Shown: positions 55,001 through 64,000 of the stretch, in pieces | Numbering within the stretch: position 1 is the stretch's first letter | How the letters are laid out: every line of letters starts with the position of its first letter | Origin: Achatina immaculata | Taxonomy: Eukaryota > Mollusca > Gastropoda > Stylommatophora > Achatinidae | Reading direction: 5' to 3' | DNA: 64,000 bases | Assembly (NCBI GenBank): GCA_009760885.1 | Contig: CM019697.1 | Span: 30,620,710-30,684,709, forward strand | Notes under the pieces: generated by a model | What the model was told of the DNA's origin: nothing | The model's input: the letters and a program-made list of their open reading frames with translations, nothing else | The model's database searches: none | Translations under genes and position numbers: made by a program

Positions 55001-55934
55001 TACAATGTGTGACCGGTAAGTAATGAGACTGATTTTATTCACTCAATCAGCAGGACCGGGGGAGGGGGGTGGGGAATTCTCATGGCCTGAAGGTTAGTGG
55101 GGGATGTTACGTAAAGGGTCAATACTCGTCATTTGGCTCTGAGCTTTTACAGAGTGCGGATCGCTTGCAAAGCGGACAGCTGTTTAAGCGTCGCGTAATG
55201 GTAAAAATGCAGGGGGGATATCGAGCAGCGTTGCGCGATAAAGTTTTGTGTTAAACTTGAAAAAATCGTGACCGAAACGCTTGCTATGATACAGAAAGTT
55301 TACGGGAATGATGCTTTATCGAAAGCACAAGTGTTTCGGTGCCACAAGACGTTCAACGAAGGAAGAGAGAGCGTCGAGGGTGAACAACGCACGGGGGGGG
55401 GGGGGGGCATTGACGTCTCACACTTCCGACAATGCTGATAAGGTGAAAGCGGTTTTCTTAGATTGATAGCAGACCAAGTGGGACTTGTAAAATTCATTGT
55501 GTATGAAATCGTCACGAAAGAACAGAGTCCGCGAACACCTGGATTCTTCACCACGACAATGCGCCAAGCCATACGTCGCTGCTAGTGAGTGATTTTCTGG
55601 CGAAACAAGTCGTGGCAACGCTGTGCCAACCTCCTTACAGCCAGGACTTGGCCCCTGGTGACTTATTTTTGTTTCCCCTGGCTCAAATCAAGCTTGAAAG
55701 GCCACCATTTTGGGACTGTTAATGGCGTCCAAGTTGCCATGACGAATGCTTTGAAGGCGATCTCTGTTCAATACTTCTAGGCGAGCTACGACCGTAGCAG
55801 AACCGCTGGCAGTGGTGAACTGATCCTCAAGCTCAAGGATGTTATTTCGAGGAATTTTAAATATAAGTAAAGTATATCTTGAACAAATCGAATTTGATGA
55901 AATCAGTCACATTACTTACCGGACACACCTTGTA
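55001..55934 (+). mobile_element. mariner transposon, internally deleted
   Basis: Inverted repeats of about 33 bp: TACAATGTGTGACCGGTAAG at the left and TACAAGGTGTGTCCGGTAAG read inward from the right, continuing TAATG.GACTGATTT. The + strand shows FCVKLEKIVTETLAMIQKVY and FNEGRESVEGEQRT (N-terminal helix-turn-helix area). Later come LHHDNAPSHTSLLVSDFLAK and PPYSQDLAPGDLFLF, the second and third catalytic aspartate regions. The block with the first aspartate is missing, and G runs at 55056 and 55393 plus stops break the frame. Confidence 0.88.
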
Positions 55935-56049
55935 TCTTTCTGCAATGCTGTGTTGAAAGGAAACTGGAGCGAAAATTAAGGCAACAATTTTTAATATAGT
56001 AAAGCAGATGTATTCAATGAATAGAAAAGACAGTAAGCTGATAACTGCA

Positions 56050-56054
56050 TAATG

Positions 56055-56092
<38 letters not shown>

Positions 56093-56335
56093 AACACGCG
56101 CGCGCGCAAAGTCCCCGCCGACAGGCGTAGGATATCATGTCCTTCCACAATGCTCGATCCCTTGTGCCTCTCCATGGGCTTGTTACTCTGCATTTCTCGT
56201 GCCAGGATGCCAAGCCATCAAACTCTTTGTCTACCTCTGCCTCTTCTAACTTCCATCTTCCATATTGTCATTAGGTGCTCTAACCCGCCTCTCGTCCAAA
56301 CATGCCCCCACAAATTTGGATTAGTGTTTGCAGAA
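56050..56335 (-). mobile_element. LINE 3' fragment with (GA)n/(GT)n tail
   Basis: The - strand reads WTRGGLEHLMTIWKMEVRRG, RGRQRV and GILARKMQSNKPME, a LINE C-terminus related to family A. It ends at the (CT)n(CA)n run 56053-56096. Confidence 0.7.
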
Positions 56336-56359
56336 TACAGTTAAGGAAAACAATATATA

Positions 56360-56578
56360 AAACATAGGGAATATGGTGTCTGTGGCCATATATTCCTTGA
56401 GATACAAATTTGTCAGTATCAAACCTGTGATCTTTCTTTTCTCAACTCCAGAAGGAGCTAGGTACTCATTTCTACAGCTAGACAACTGGGGCGTCTCCGA
56501 TTGGATTCAGACTATCGACCTTCGCCATAAGTTCACTAACAATCGCATCGTTACTAAGACACCCTTGAATATTGTAGT
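56360..56578 (-). mobile_element. tRNA-derived SINE
   Basis: On the - strand: a B-box-like ATAGTCTGAATCCAATC head, a central block with CCCAGTTGTCTAGCTGTAGA, and a tail block with AATATATGGCCACAGACACC. Same family as 23405. Confidence 0.75.
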
Positions 56579-56604
56579 AACAGCAGTAATTAGTGTATGA
56601 GTAC

Positions 56605-56685
56605 ATAATTATACACATAGCTCATGGCGAAACGTCACCACTGTGTACTCGTTAAGTAATAAAGCTGTTCCTACTTTTTATACAC
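56605..56685 (+). repeat. Dispersed repeat, short copy
   Basis: CATGGCGAAACGTCACCACT followed by AATAAAGCTGTTCCTAC, the same block as at 33480-33690. Confidence 0.65.
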
Positions 56686-56689
56686 CTTG

Positions 56690-57140
56690 AATATTGTAAC
56701 TGACAGTATTTTGACACGAAAGGCGAGGTAATAACTCACGGAATTCTGGTGCTATAGCATTTTGGCTTCTGGCGCAATCTTCCAGACTGTTTTTCTCTAT
56801 GGGAAAAGTAGAACTTTATGCTATTAACACACATAGAAAGACGACACTGAGACACAGATGATCATGCTGCCGCTTTTTAAGGCAGAATGTGTGAGAGATT
56901 TATTTCAGCAACTTACTACTGTTTCAAGGCCGCATGATTATAATAATAATGAGAAAGGCGTTGGAAAAATAATATATGAATAGGTGCGAGATGGACTAGT
57001 TTTTTTTTGGGGGGGGGGGACCTACAGCAGTGTCAGTTCTAATCAAATCAAAGGTGACAGTTTGTGTGCGAATTTTTTAACTAGCCTGCTCGATATGTGA
57101 ATGAAAAATGTTAAAATTCTGCTTGTGTTATTTTATCATA
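56690..57140. other. Unassigned DNA
   Basis: A poly-T/poly-G run at 57000-57020 is the only distinct feature. Confidence 0.4.
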
Positions 57141-57149
57141 TGTGTGTAT

Positions 57150-57478
57150 GTGTTAAAATGCAATATCCACCCTCATTTGTGCATGCGAAAGCTGGAAAAC
57201 AATTAAAGAAATAAACAAGAAATTAGACTCTTTTGAAAACAAATGCCTAAGGAAAACATTCGGTATAAAGTGGAACGAATTCAAGAACAACGCAGAGATA
57301 AAGCAGATGAGTGAACAACAAACTGTCTCATGGGTGATCAGAAAAATGAGATGGGTATATATCGGTCACCTGATGAGAAGAAGCAGGCAGAGAATCCCAA
57401 TACAAGCTGTCAAGTGCAACACAACAGGCCGAAGAAAAAGAGGTTGACCACATGAAACCCTGAAGTGGACATTGTTAA
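57150..57478 (+). mobile_element. LINE B copy 9 (3' part, no 3' end)
   Basis: The + strand reads CESWKTIKEINKKLDSFENK, RKTFGIKWNEFKNNAEI and MSEQQTVSWVIRKMRW. It runs to the GRRKRG block at 57440 and stops at a G run (57479-57487), before the ALCDV end. Confidence 0.8.
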
Positions 57479-57489
57479 GGGGGGGGGAG

Positions 57490-58560
57490 CTGCTGCAGTC
57501 CCTGCTTGTTCCAGTGTCGACACACACAGAAACAGCGAAATACAACAAATACATGACTATATGTCCAACATAATAACAGAATGCACACATAGATGCGCGT
57601 GCATACACACACACACCACACCACACACACTACACGCACGCACACACAAAACTCTTTGCTTGAGTTAATAGTACGTAACAGAACCCCCCCCCCCACCCCC
57701 ACCCCAAATCCTAGAATGAGTACACGTGGAGTAGTTTGTTTCACTGAAATTATCTAACTGAATGCTCATACCACAAATAAAGAGCATAACTAAGTATATA
57801 CATGCGCAGACTCGAGAAAACAATTTTTAAAAAACTGTATTCAAACAAATCCTTATCATCTAACAAAGAGCAAGATAAATAATAACATAACCTTGGGAAA
57901 ACGAACGTGAAGGTCACCTAAAATTACAGGCATGAAAATCATGAAGAAAAACAGAGAATTGTAAAGTTATCTCGACGATGGTACTGTTGATGGTGTTCAT
58001 AACTGTGGTGATGATGATGGTGATGGTATTATGATGAACAAATACGACAACGTAAAAAAGAGAAAAGACCTGAATAATTTAATAATGATAACAGGAGCAG
58101 TCAATAGCAATGCTCATATTTTAGAGTTATCGTCACCGCACTCTGAACAAACCCATAACTGCTCCAGTTTCTTCTTTTGAGAAGGGTATCACTATAGGTG
58201 CACGCACTCCGCAAGACAGGAGAGAGTTCTTATAGGCTGGAAGTCGACGGCAGGAGAAACCCCAAAGCATTCAGTCTGAGAAGCCACATGGCTATTATTT
58301 GATTATTCCGGCCACTTAAAGAGTGCAAAAATGGAGTCACGTGCACCAAAGCAATGAAGAAGAAGATTTTTCTAAAAGGAAACGAAAAAAAAAAAAGTCT
58401 AACAATTTTACATGAGACTGCGTGAACAAATGTATCTACTACTTTATGCCCGCAAATTCTCAACTGATTCCGCTTACATTAGTTCCGATGTACGTGTAAT
58501 GATTAATTTATAATAACGCATAATGTAAAAAGGTTCGCTCGATGTTAAAAATCTATGTAG
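57490..58560. other. Unassigned DNA with simple repeats
   Basis: Contains (CA)n-rich DNA at 57604-57650, a poly-C run at 57684-57705 and (GATGAT) clusters at 58008-58030. No exon was recognised. Confidence 0.45.
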
Positions 58561-58564
58561 GGGT

Positions 58565-59820
58565 GTGAATTGTTAGTGGCTTCCCATTTCTAGGACACCA
58601 CAGCATTTGAGGTAGGTATACCAGCACCTGTCCTCGTTGTCTTCGTTTTCATAGGGAAACCCCATGTACCAATTTTGAGGCGGGGTTACCCCAGTACTTT
58701 TTTTTAAAAACTCTTTATTTCTAGAAATATTTTACATGGCGTTCAAATAAAAATGTACATGCATAGTTGCATAATAAAGAATGTTTTGAAATTAAAACAT
58801 ATAAATTTGTGATGAAATGAGGTGTATATTAATGAGATACAATTTTCATGGGAGTGTAAATGAAAGGAAAAAAGAAATTTTAAAAAGTGACGTCAAAGTT
58901 TCAATTGTTTGTTCAAGGAATTAGCTGAGATTCTGGACTCAGTCTAGTTGTCACGCTCTCCTCTGTGTTCTCGTTCGTGACTGCTTTTGTCTGGTTGACT
59001 ATGTTTCGTTTCTTCTGTGGGCACTGGCTCACCCAGTGGGTATCCTCGTCACATATGGCACAGGGCATTGTGACAAGTAGTAGCAGAATTCTGCCTCCCA
59101 TCTGGGTCAGTTTAAGGTGTACATAGTGTGGTATTTTTTTTTTTTTAGCCAGAGAAAGGTCCACTTGTCTGCACCTCCCGATTTGTTTTAAAATACCTCC
59201 GGCTTCTCATCGCCGGTAATCTCGGAGATAATGTGACGTATTCCCTCCACTATGATACCTGGTGGAACGTAATGAAGAGTTCCTTTGTCTTCTGTCCTTC
59301 GTGGTGGTCTACGTCTATAGTTAGTTTCGGGTTACTGCAGTGAAACCGAAACCCATGTAATCTGTTGAAATGCGCTATATGCGCTGAAGTGGTCAGGGTA
59401 ACGTACCATCGGTGTCTGTTTTGTAGGCTGTACAGGGCAACAACTCCGTTTGTCCCGATGCCAGCTGGTCCAACCAGCATTACCATCACCAGCGGATACG
59501 TGGCTTTCCACGCATCAGGACCAGAGACATTGAGAACAAAAGTTCCCGGTTTGTGTAGTTCCCCGGTGGGGATGAACTTGTCGCAATCAAATTCCATCTC
59601 AGCATCGCCCATTTTTTCAATATGAATTGTCTACTAGGTCTCTTCGAAAAAAATCTTTAGTAAAAGGCGAAAGATTTATACGTTGTGAAGAGAAACCAGA
59701 GTTACCCCAGTACCAGTCGGTTCGAAAAAATACTGCCCGAGTGCGAAATCGAACTAGGGACCGTCTGATCGCAGGCGCTTGTTCTAACTACTACATCACT
59801 GTGGCACTAATGTGGCGCTG
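58565..59820 (-). mobile_element. tRNA-derived SINE, split by a retroposed transcript
   Basis: The - strand head lies at 59818-59714: GTGCCACAGTGATGTAGTAG, then a B-box-like TAGTTCGATTTCGC. The body resumes at 58684 (CCCGCCTCAAAATTGGTACA and GGGTTTCCC) and runs to 58565. The insertion at 58698-59700 has a 13-bp duplication on each side. Confidence 0.8.
58698..59700 (-). mobile_element. Retroposed polyadenylated transcript encoding a CCHC zinc-knuckle protein
   Basis: A 1003-bp insertion with duplications GTTACCCCAGTAC at 58685-58697 and 59701-59713. On the - strand it has a short 5' leader, an ATG at 59612, coding sequence, a stop, an AATAAA about 20 bases before the end, and a final A run. 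The first frame (59612-59250, 120 residues) starts MGDAEMEFDCDKFIPTGELH and includes HIAHFNRLHGFRF. A later frame (to 58913) holds one zinc knuckle, CAICDEDTHWVSQC (CX2CX4HX4C). The two frames overlap or abut with about two shifts between them, so this copy is broken. A fold domain followed by a knuckle resembles LINE ORF1 or Gag proteins, but no RT is present. Confidence 0.85.
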
Positions 59821-59824
59821 ATGT

Positions 59825-60700
59825 TAAAATTTTCGAAGTAAGCAGGAAATGAGAATCGGTACCGTTACAGAGTCTAGACTCTATTATTATTATTATTATT
59901 TCCGAATATACATTCTCCTTCTGTCACCAGATAGTTTATCTTCATATGGTTCTTTTTGTGAGTTGTGTTTCGTTGGTTCTCCACTTTGCAGAAATGGAAG
60001 AGCTGGCGCACTGGTCTGACGCAAAGCTTTATGACGCTGGCAAGCCCGAACAAACCGAGAGTTTTAGTTTAGATAGATGCCACCATGTTACCTTCCATGT
60101 AGACAGAAGAGGAGCGAAACACATATTTCAGATTATGCCCCTTAAAGTCTAACACACTTGGGTCAAACCTAACACATATGCAAGTGTGTTAATCCTCTCT
60201 TATCAGTTGTCAAAGATTTCTCAGGTGGAAAACTTTCTAATCATGTGACCTACCTCAAAGTTTTCTTAGGTGACACGTGCCCAAAACAAATGTTAGTATA
60301 CAGGAAAATATCATTAACTCCTGTTACTAGAAAAGTGATATATTAAAATGTATATACAAAATTTTAAAAAAAACATCAGACATTGCATGTTGGTCCAACA
60401 TAGAAATAAACCTCCGTTCATGAATTTCGATACAAATTATCAGAAGTTTACACCTTTCAAGAGCATGGTTCTGTCAAATTCATTGTCAAAATTCAATCCA
60501 TCTACTTTTATAAACTATTTTCCTCGGTAACGAGCCAGGGTGTGATTCGTAACCTTTAACCTTTTACAGTTGATTCGTCCTGGTTTGGACAGAAGTGCAA
60601 AATTTTTGTAACTAGCATGATTCACGTACACGTAGCGCGATTATTATTATTCTTTGGAACCAGAGTAGTTCGTTTAGCAAACTTTTACCAGTCTCTCTTG
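59825..60700. other. Unassigned DNA
   Basis: A 68-residue open frame at 59946-60152 has no recognised relative. (TTA)n runs lie at 59883-59900 and 60642-60652. Confidence 0.4.
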
Positions 60701-60718
60701 AAAACTTATTTCAGTATT

Positions 60719-61695
60719 TCTTCTTCTTCTGCGTTCGAGGTTGTTGGTCACTTCAGATCCTGATCCTTGTCAACATGGCAAAGCCCACAGTCCTCTCCAG
60801 ATCCTGATAGGAGCCCCAAAGCTTTTGCCCCAAGCTTGTGTCCTCTGGCCATGTCTCACGCCTCAGGTCTGCATGGTCTGGACACTCTTGAAGGATATGT
60901 TCTGGAGTCTGAACTCAACTGCCACATGGACACTCGTCTGTGTGAGACATTTTAAATCGATGTAGGTGGCTTAGTAGTCTTCGGTGGTATGTCCTTAGGC
61001 AAAAGAGGATGGTTTGTTGATGTCTTTGTAGTTGGTGTATTGGATCTGGTTCATTGTTGCATTTCAGTTTCTTTTTCCTTTCAGATCTGCACTGGTTACG
61101 GATTATGGTTTTCGCCTATTGGTAGTTTACTGGATGTTTGGTTTGATCTTGATTGCTGCCACCTTTGGATAAGCTGTCAGCTATTTCATTGCCAGCTATT
61201 CCACAGTAGGATGGTACCCGTTGTAGGGTCACGGTTGTTGATAATGTAAGGTTCTTCAGTTCTGTTGGATTTCCTGTATGCTCGTGGATGAGCACAGTCA
61301 CTGTGAAAAGATAACAGTCCTCACAGAGGTACCAGACATACACAAAAAGGACTACCTAACAACACTTCAGATAAAGACATTGACCCAGGAGCTGATTGAC
61401 ACTAAATACAACCCAGCTGAATGGATACATGTGTACACAGATGGGTAGGCAGAAAAAGCAGTAAAAAAAATGGAGGTGGGGACATTTACATAACATACAC
61501 AGGTGGGAGACAAACAAAAAAGGCCTTGGCGACGGGGAAGATTTCCTCCAGTTACAGGACAGAAACAACAGCCCTCCTTGAAGTCCTCAGAACACTTAAA
61601 ACAGAAAACCAGCAGCCACCACACAAATAGCCTTCTTCATATACTTCAGGGCACTTCTAGAATCTCTAAAAACAACAAAGAACCCACAGGTAAAC
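60719..61695 (-). mobile_element. LINE F-family copy with twin-priming inversion
   Basis: An 11-bp duplication ATTTCAGTATT lies at 60708-60718 and 61696-61706. The 3' part (60719 to about 61300) is on the - strand: a TTCTTCTTC tail side, and RVPSYCGIAGNEIADSLSKG of RNase H at 61230-61170. The 5' part (about 61300-61695) is inverted on the + strand: a linker, WIHVYTDG, NGGG and TETTALLEVLRTL of RNase H, then ALLESLKTTKNPQ in a shifted frame. The two parts abut at adjacent places in the same domain. Confidence 0.88.
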
Positions 61696-61733
61696 ATTTC
61701 AGTATTACGTTCGATTATAGTAAGTGGCATTAT

Positions 61734-62087
61734 CTCTCTCTCTCTCTCTCTCTCTGAACCTTAAGTGCCCAGGGCACATGGGGCTTCCGCAAGGGTTTTC
61801 CATAAATGCCTGTCCTTCGCTTTTTTTTTCTGCTCTTGCCCAGGTGAGCCCTCTATTGCTCAACGTCCTTTCTGTTGTTCTTTTCCATGTCTCTTTTGGT
61901 CTACCCTTACTTCTGTTCCCCTGTGGTGTCCATCTTAGTGCTATTTTTGGTAGTGAGTTGTCAGTCATTCGGAGTACATGTCCCAACCAATGCCAGCGTC
62001 TTTCCTCAATAATTGTTGTAAGTGGCTTCATCTGCATTTCTGCCAATAAGACGTTATTTCTTATGGTGTTTGGCCAAAATATTTTGC
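61734..62087 (-). mobile_element. LINE E copy 2 (3' part)
   Basis: Flanked by a 9-bp duplication TGGCATTAT (61725-61733, 62088-62096). The - strand reads FWPNTIRNNVLLAEMQMKPL, RRWHWLGHVLRMTDNSL, NRSKGRPKETWKRT and a CPGHL-type end. The tail is (GA)n, seen here as a CT run at 61734-61755. Confidence 0.92.
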
Positions 62088-62109
62088 TGGCATTATACAG
62101 CATTCTATT

Positions 62110-62380
62110 TGTAGATTAGAATTTATGATTCAAAATCGAAATGAATCAATTATTAATAGCACATGCTTTCTTTGCATTTAGTTTGTTTGCTATTGTGAAT
62201 CTTATTATTGCGGATCATGTATGATAATTGTGTCATGTAATTCATTGCAATATGAGCTCATAGTTACCCATTTTACGCGAGTCCCACTAAAGAAGAATGA
62301 ATAAGAATTCGAAGTGGACGATCGTCTACTAACCTTCAACCGAGTAAAGCACTGACTCGTATTTACAGTATGCACTCATC
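62110..62380. other. Unassigned DNA
   Basis: Nothing recognisable was found. Confidence 0.4.
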
Positions 62381-62384
62381 GGAT

Positions 62385-62610
62385 TGATGACAACTGATAA
62401 AACAAATAAGGCGGCTGAAATATATATCAACGAGGAAAAATTAAAAGAGGTGAAAAGTTTTGAATATCTTGGATCATTATTAATTCATAATGGAGATATA
62501 ATGAGGGAAATTAAAAGGAGGACATCAATTAAAGAAGCTGTGGAGAGGAACAGAAAGAACTACAGAATAAGATTTTGTAAGGGCATGCATCTTTCCTAAA
62601 CCTACATATG
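62385..62610 (+). mobile_element. LINE D fragment
   Basis: The + strand reads MTTDKTNKAAEIYINEEKLK then SFEYLGSLLIHNGDIMREIK, the segment after the RT palm, matching 54231-54090. It stops at GCATGCATCTTTCC. Confidence 0.82.
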
Positions 62611-62614
62611 CATG

Positions 62615-64000
62615 TGGTTACCGGGGTAGGGGTATCCCCTATCAAATGAGAAGTAAGATGTCTCCTTACCTCCGTTAGTCTAATGGACATCCTTGGGCAA
62701 GGTGGAGTACTTATACCACCCCCCCCCCCGATCAAGGTGAAATGAAGCGATGGGAGCAGGTGGTGGATGGAATGGGAGATGAGTGGACAGATAATGTTGG
62801 TTATGGTCATCATTCTATGATGGTAGGCAGATGATCTCAATGTAGGGACAATGGCTACGATCACTAACTAGTACAGTCACTGCCCGGAAGGAAAGCAACG
62901 AGAACTACCTCCTGGAAATATACCAAGAAACCCAAACAGCAACATGGAAAGTCAAATAGGAAAAAGATCTGGTGGTGAGGCCCCCAGGCCAGATAGATCT
63001 AATTTTAACACTGGAGAAGAGTGTGAGACAGAGGTCAGTACTAGTAATTGTGATGACGGACAAAATCATGACGATGTTTCCATGGAAAATCCCTACATCA
63101 AACTAAAAAGAAAAATAAGAGTAGGAACATGGAATGTAAGAAGTATGTATGAGGGGACATATCAAATAATAAGTGACGAGATGAAAAGAACGGGGAAACA
63201 CATTTTGGGAACACTTCAAGAGTGAGAATGATGATATCTTTATATACTCTGGTGGAGAATTAGGAGAAAAGAATGTAGTGTTTTTTTTTTAACTTGGACA
63301 AATTAATATCAAACGCATTACTAAGTTACAATCCAGTAACTGATAGAATCCTCACTATCAGACTTACGAGCACTCCTAGATATGTAACAATTATACAGAT
63401 ACATGCACCTACATCAACATCAGAAGAAGAGGAAATAGAAGACTTTTATGACACACTGCAAACTACGATAGATCAGGTACGGGAAAATGATATCATATTA
63501 ATAATGGTCGATTTTAAAGCAAAGATTGGTACAGAAAGAGCAGAAGACGAAAGATATGATGTGGGGGAAATTTAGCATAGGACATAGAAATTAGGCAGGT
63601 GACAATCTAATGGGGTTTTGCATGGAAGATGAGGTAATGATCGCTAACACACTTTTTAGACAACACCCAAAGGGTCTTTACACATGGACATCACCTGATG
63701 GGAAAACCAAGAATCAAATAGATTACATTTTAGTGCAAAGAAGGTGGAGATCAAGTATAACGTCAGCAAAAACTTTACCAGGTGCTGACTGTGACACAGA
63801 CCATGAGTTATTAATAGCGGACATGAAGATAAAGATAAAAAGACAATTGCAGGATCAAGACTACTCCGCTTTGATCTTACAAAAATACCAGAACAATACG
63901 GTATAGAAGTGAAGAACCGTTTCGACGTACTGATGGCTGTACAGGATCTCCTTCTGACACCAGATGAATTGGCTATGCAGGCCAGAGATATCTTAATAAC
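62615..64000 (+). mobile_element. LINE 5' end: 5' UTR and APE-type endonuclease, continues past the window
   Basis: A GC-richer leader (62615-62940) with a C run precedes a frame starting MESQIGKRSGGEAPRPDRSN. The endonuclease reads KIRVGTWNVRSMYEG (63115-63160), RYVTIIQIHAPTSTSEEEEI (about 63380-63440), ILIMVDFKAKIGTE, YTWTSPDGKTKNQIDYILVQ (about 63680-63740) and DCDTDHELLIADM. These are the Mg-binding and catalytic segments of APE-type LINE endonucleases. MVDFKAKIG has VDF where families usually have GDFNAKIG, so the catalytic Asn is lost. Frames are shifted near 63225, 63290 and 63575. It may be the 5' end of family D, which is otherwise seen only from the RT onward. Confidence 0.85.

Noticed and set aside
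59946..60152. 68-residue open frame as a small gene
   Set aside because: Length is within chance, with no motif and no clear transcription signals.
1..64000. A prokaryotic defence or biosynthetic system
   Set aside because: Introns, SINEs, LINEs and a mitochondrial protein gene show eukaryotic DNA; no operon-like cluster exists.

Overview
The window is eukaryotic, AT-rich, repeat-packed DNA from an invertebrate, most likely a mollusc or another lophotrochozoan. Reasons: spliced genes with GT/AG introns, a conserved animal mitochondrial protein gene (TMEM11), tRNA-derived SINEs of a Ceph-/Meta-SINE-like layout, many non-LTR retrotransposons, and Tc1/mariner remnants. There is no operon, CRISPR array or plasmid-like structure. 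The taxonomic call is inference.

Two host genes can be supported. TMEM11 lies on the + strand at 18586-19083, with a probable upstream exon not located. An unnamed gene lies on the - strand with seven exons between 46149 (ATG) and 32142 (stop). Its product is adaptor-like with many tyrosine motifs. Its introns hold much of the mobile DNA between 32.5 and 46 kb.

Nearly everything else is mobile elements. I use letters for LINE families. R: R2-superfamily-like, restriction-like endonuclease, tRNA-like 3' UTR; five copies at 4974-8612, 12178-12857, 37822-40838, 44955-45342 and 51068-51615. A: RTE-like, (TGA)n tail; 2906-4070, 9745-9930, 20963-23375, 31255-32055, possibly 14240-14505. B: RTE-like, tail GATGTAAGAT; nine copies plus a scrap. 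C: EN+RT block at 15340-16552. D: RTE-like, (ATGA)n tail. E: (GA)n tail. F: RT plus RNase H, (GAA)n tail. G and H: 3' fragments. A LINE with a 5' UTR and an APE-type endonuclease domain runs off the right edge from about 62615. DNA transposons are a Tc1 element (52044-54755), two internally deleted mariners (19990-20946, 55001-55934) and a 212-bp MITE (41695-41906).

The main novelty is structural. (1) A SINE inserted with 13-bp target duplications carries a perfect 120-bp inverted duplication of itself (34936-35295), nested in a LINE that has its own 15-bp duplication. (2) A polyadenylated transcript encoding a CCHC zinc-knuckle protein is inserted in a SINE (58698-59700). (3) A 471-bp non-autonomous element with internal tandem repeats ends like LINE F (7510-7980). 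(4) A LINE F copy shows the inversion expected of twin priming (60719-61695). (5) Family R copies share a tRNA-like sequence and a terminal hairpin in the 3' UTR. (6) A 45-bp minisatellite has a 16-unit (720-bp) higher-order duplication (23641-25660). (7) Several nests are datable by target duplications: LINE F in LINE A, LINE D in Tc1, the non-autonomous element in LINE R. I found no new immune or defence system and do not claim one.
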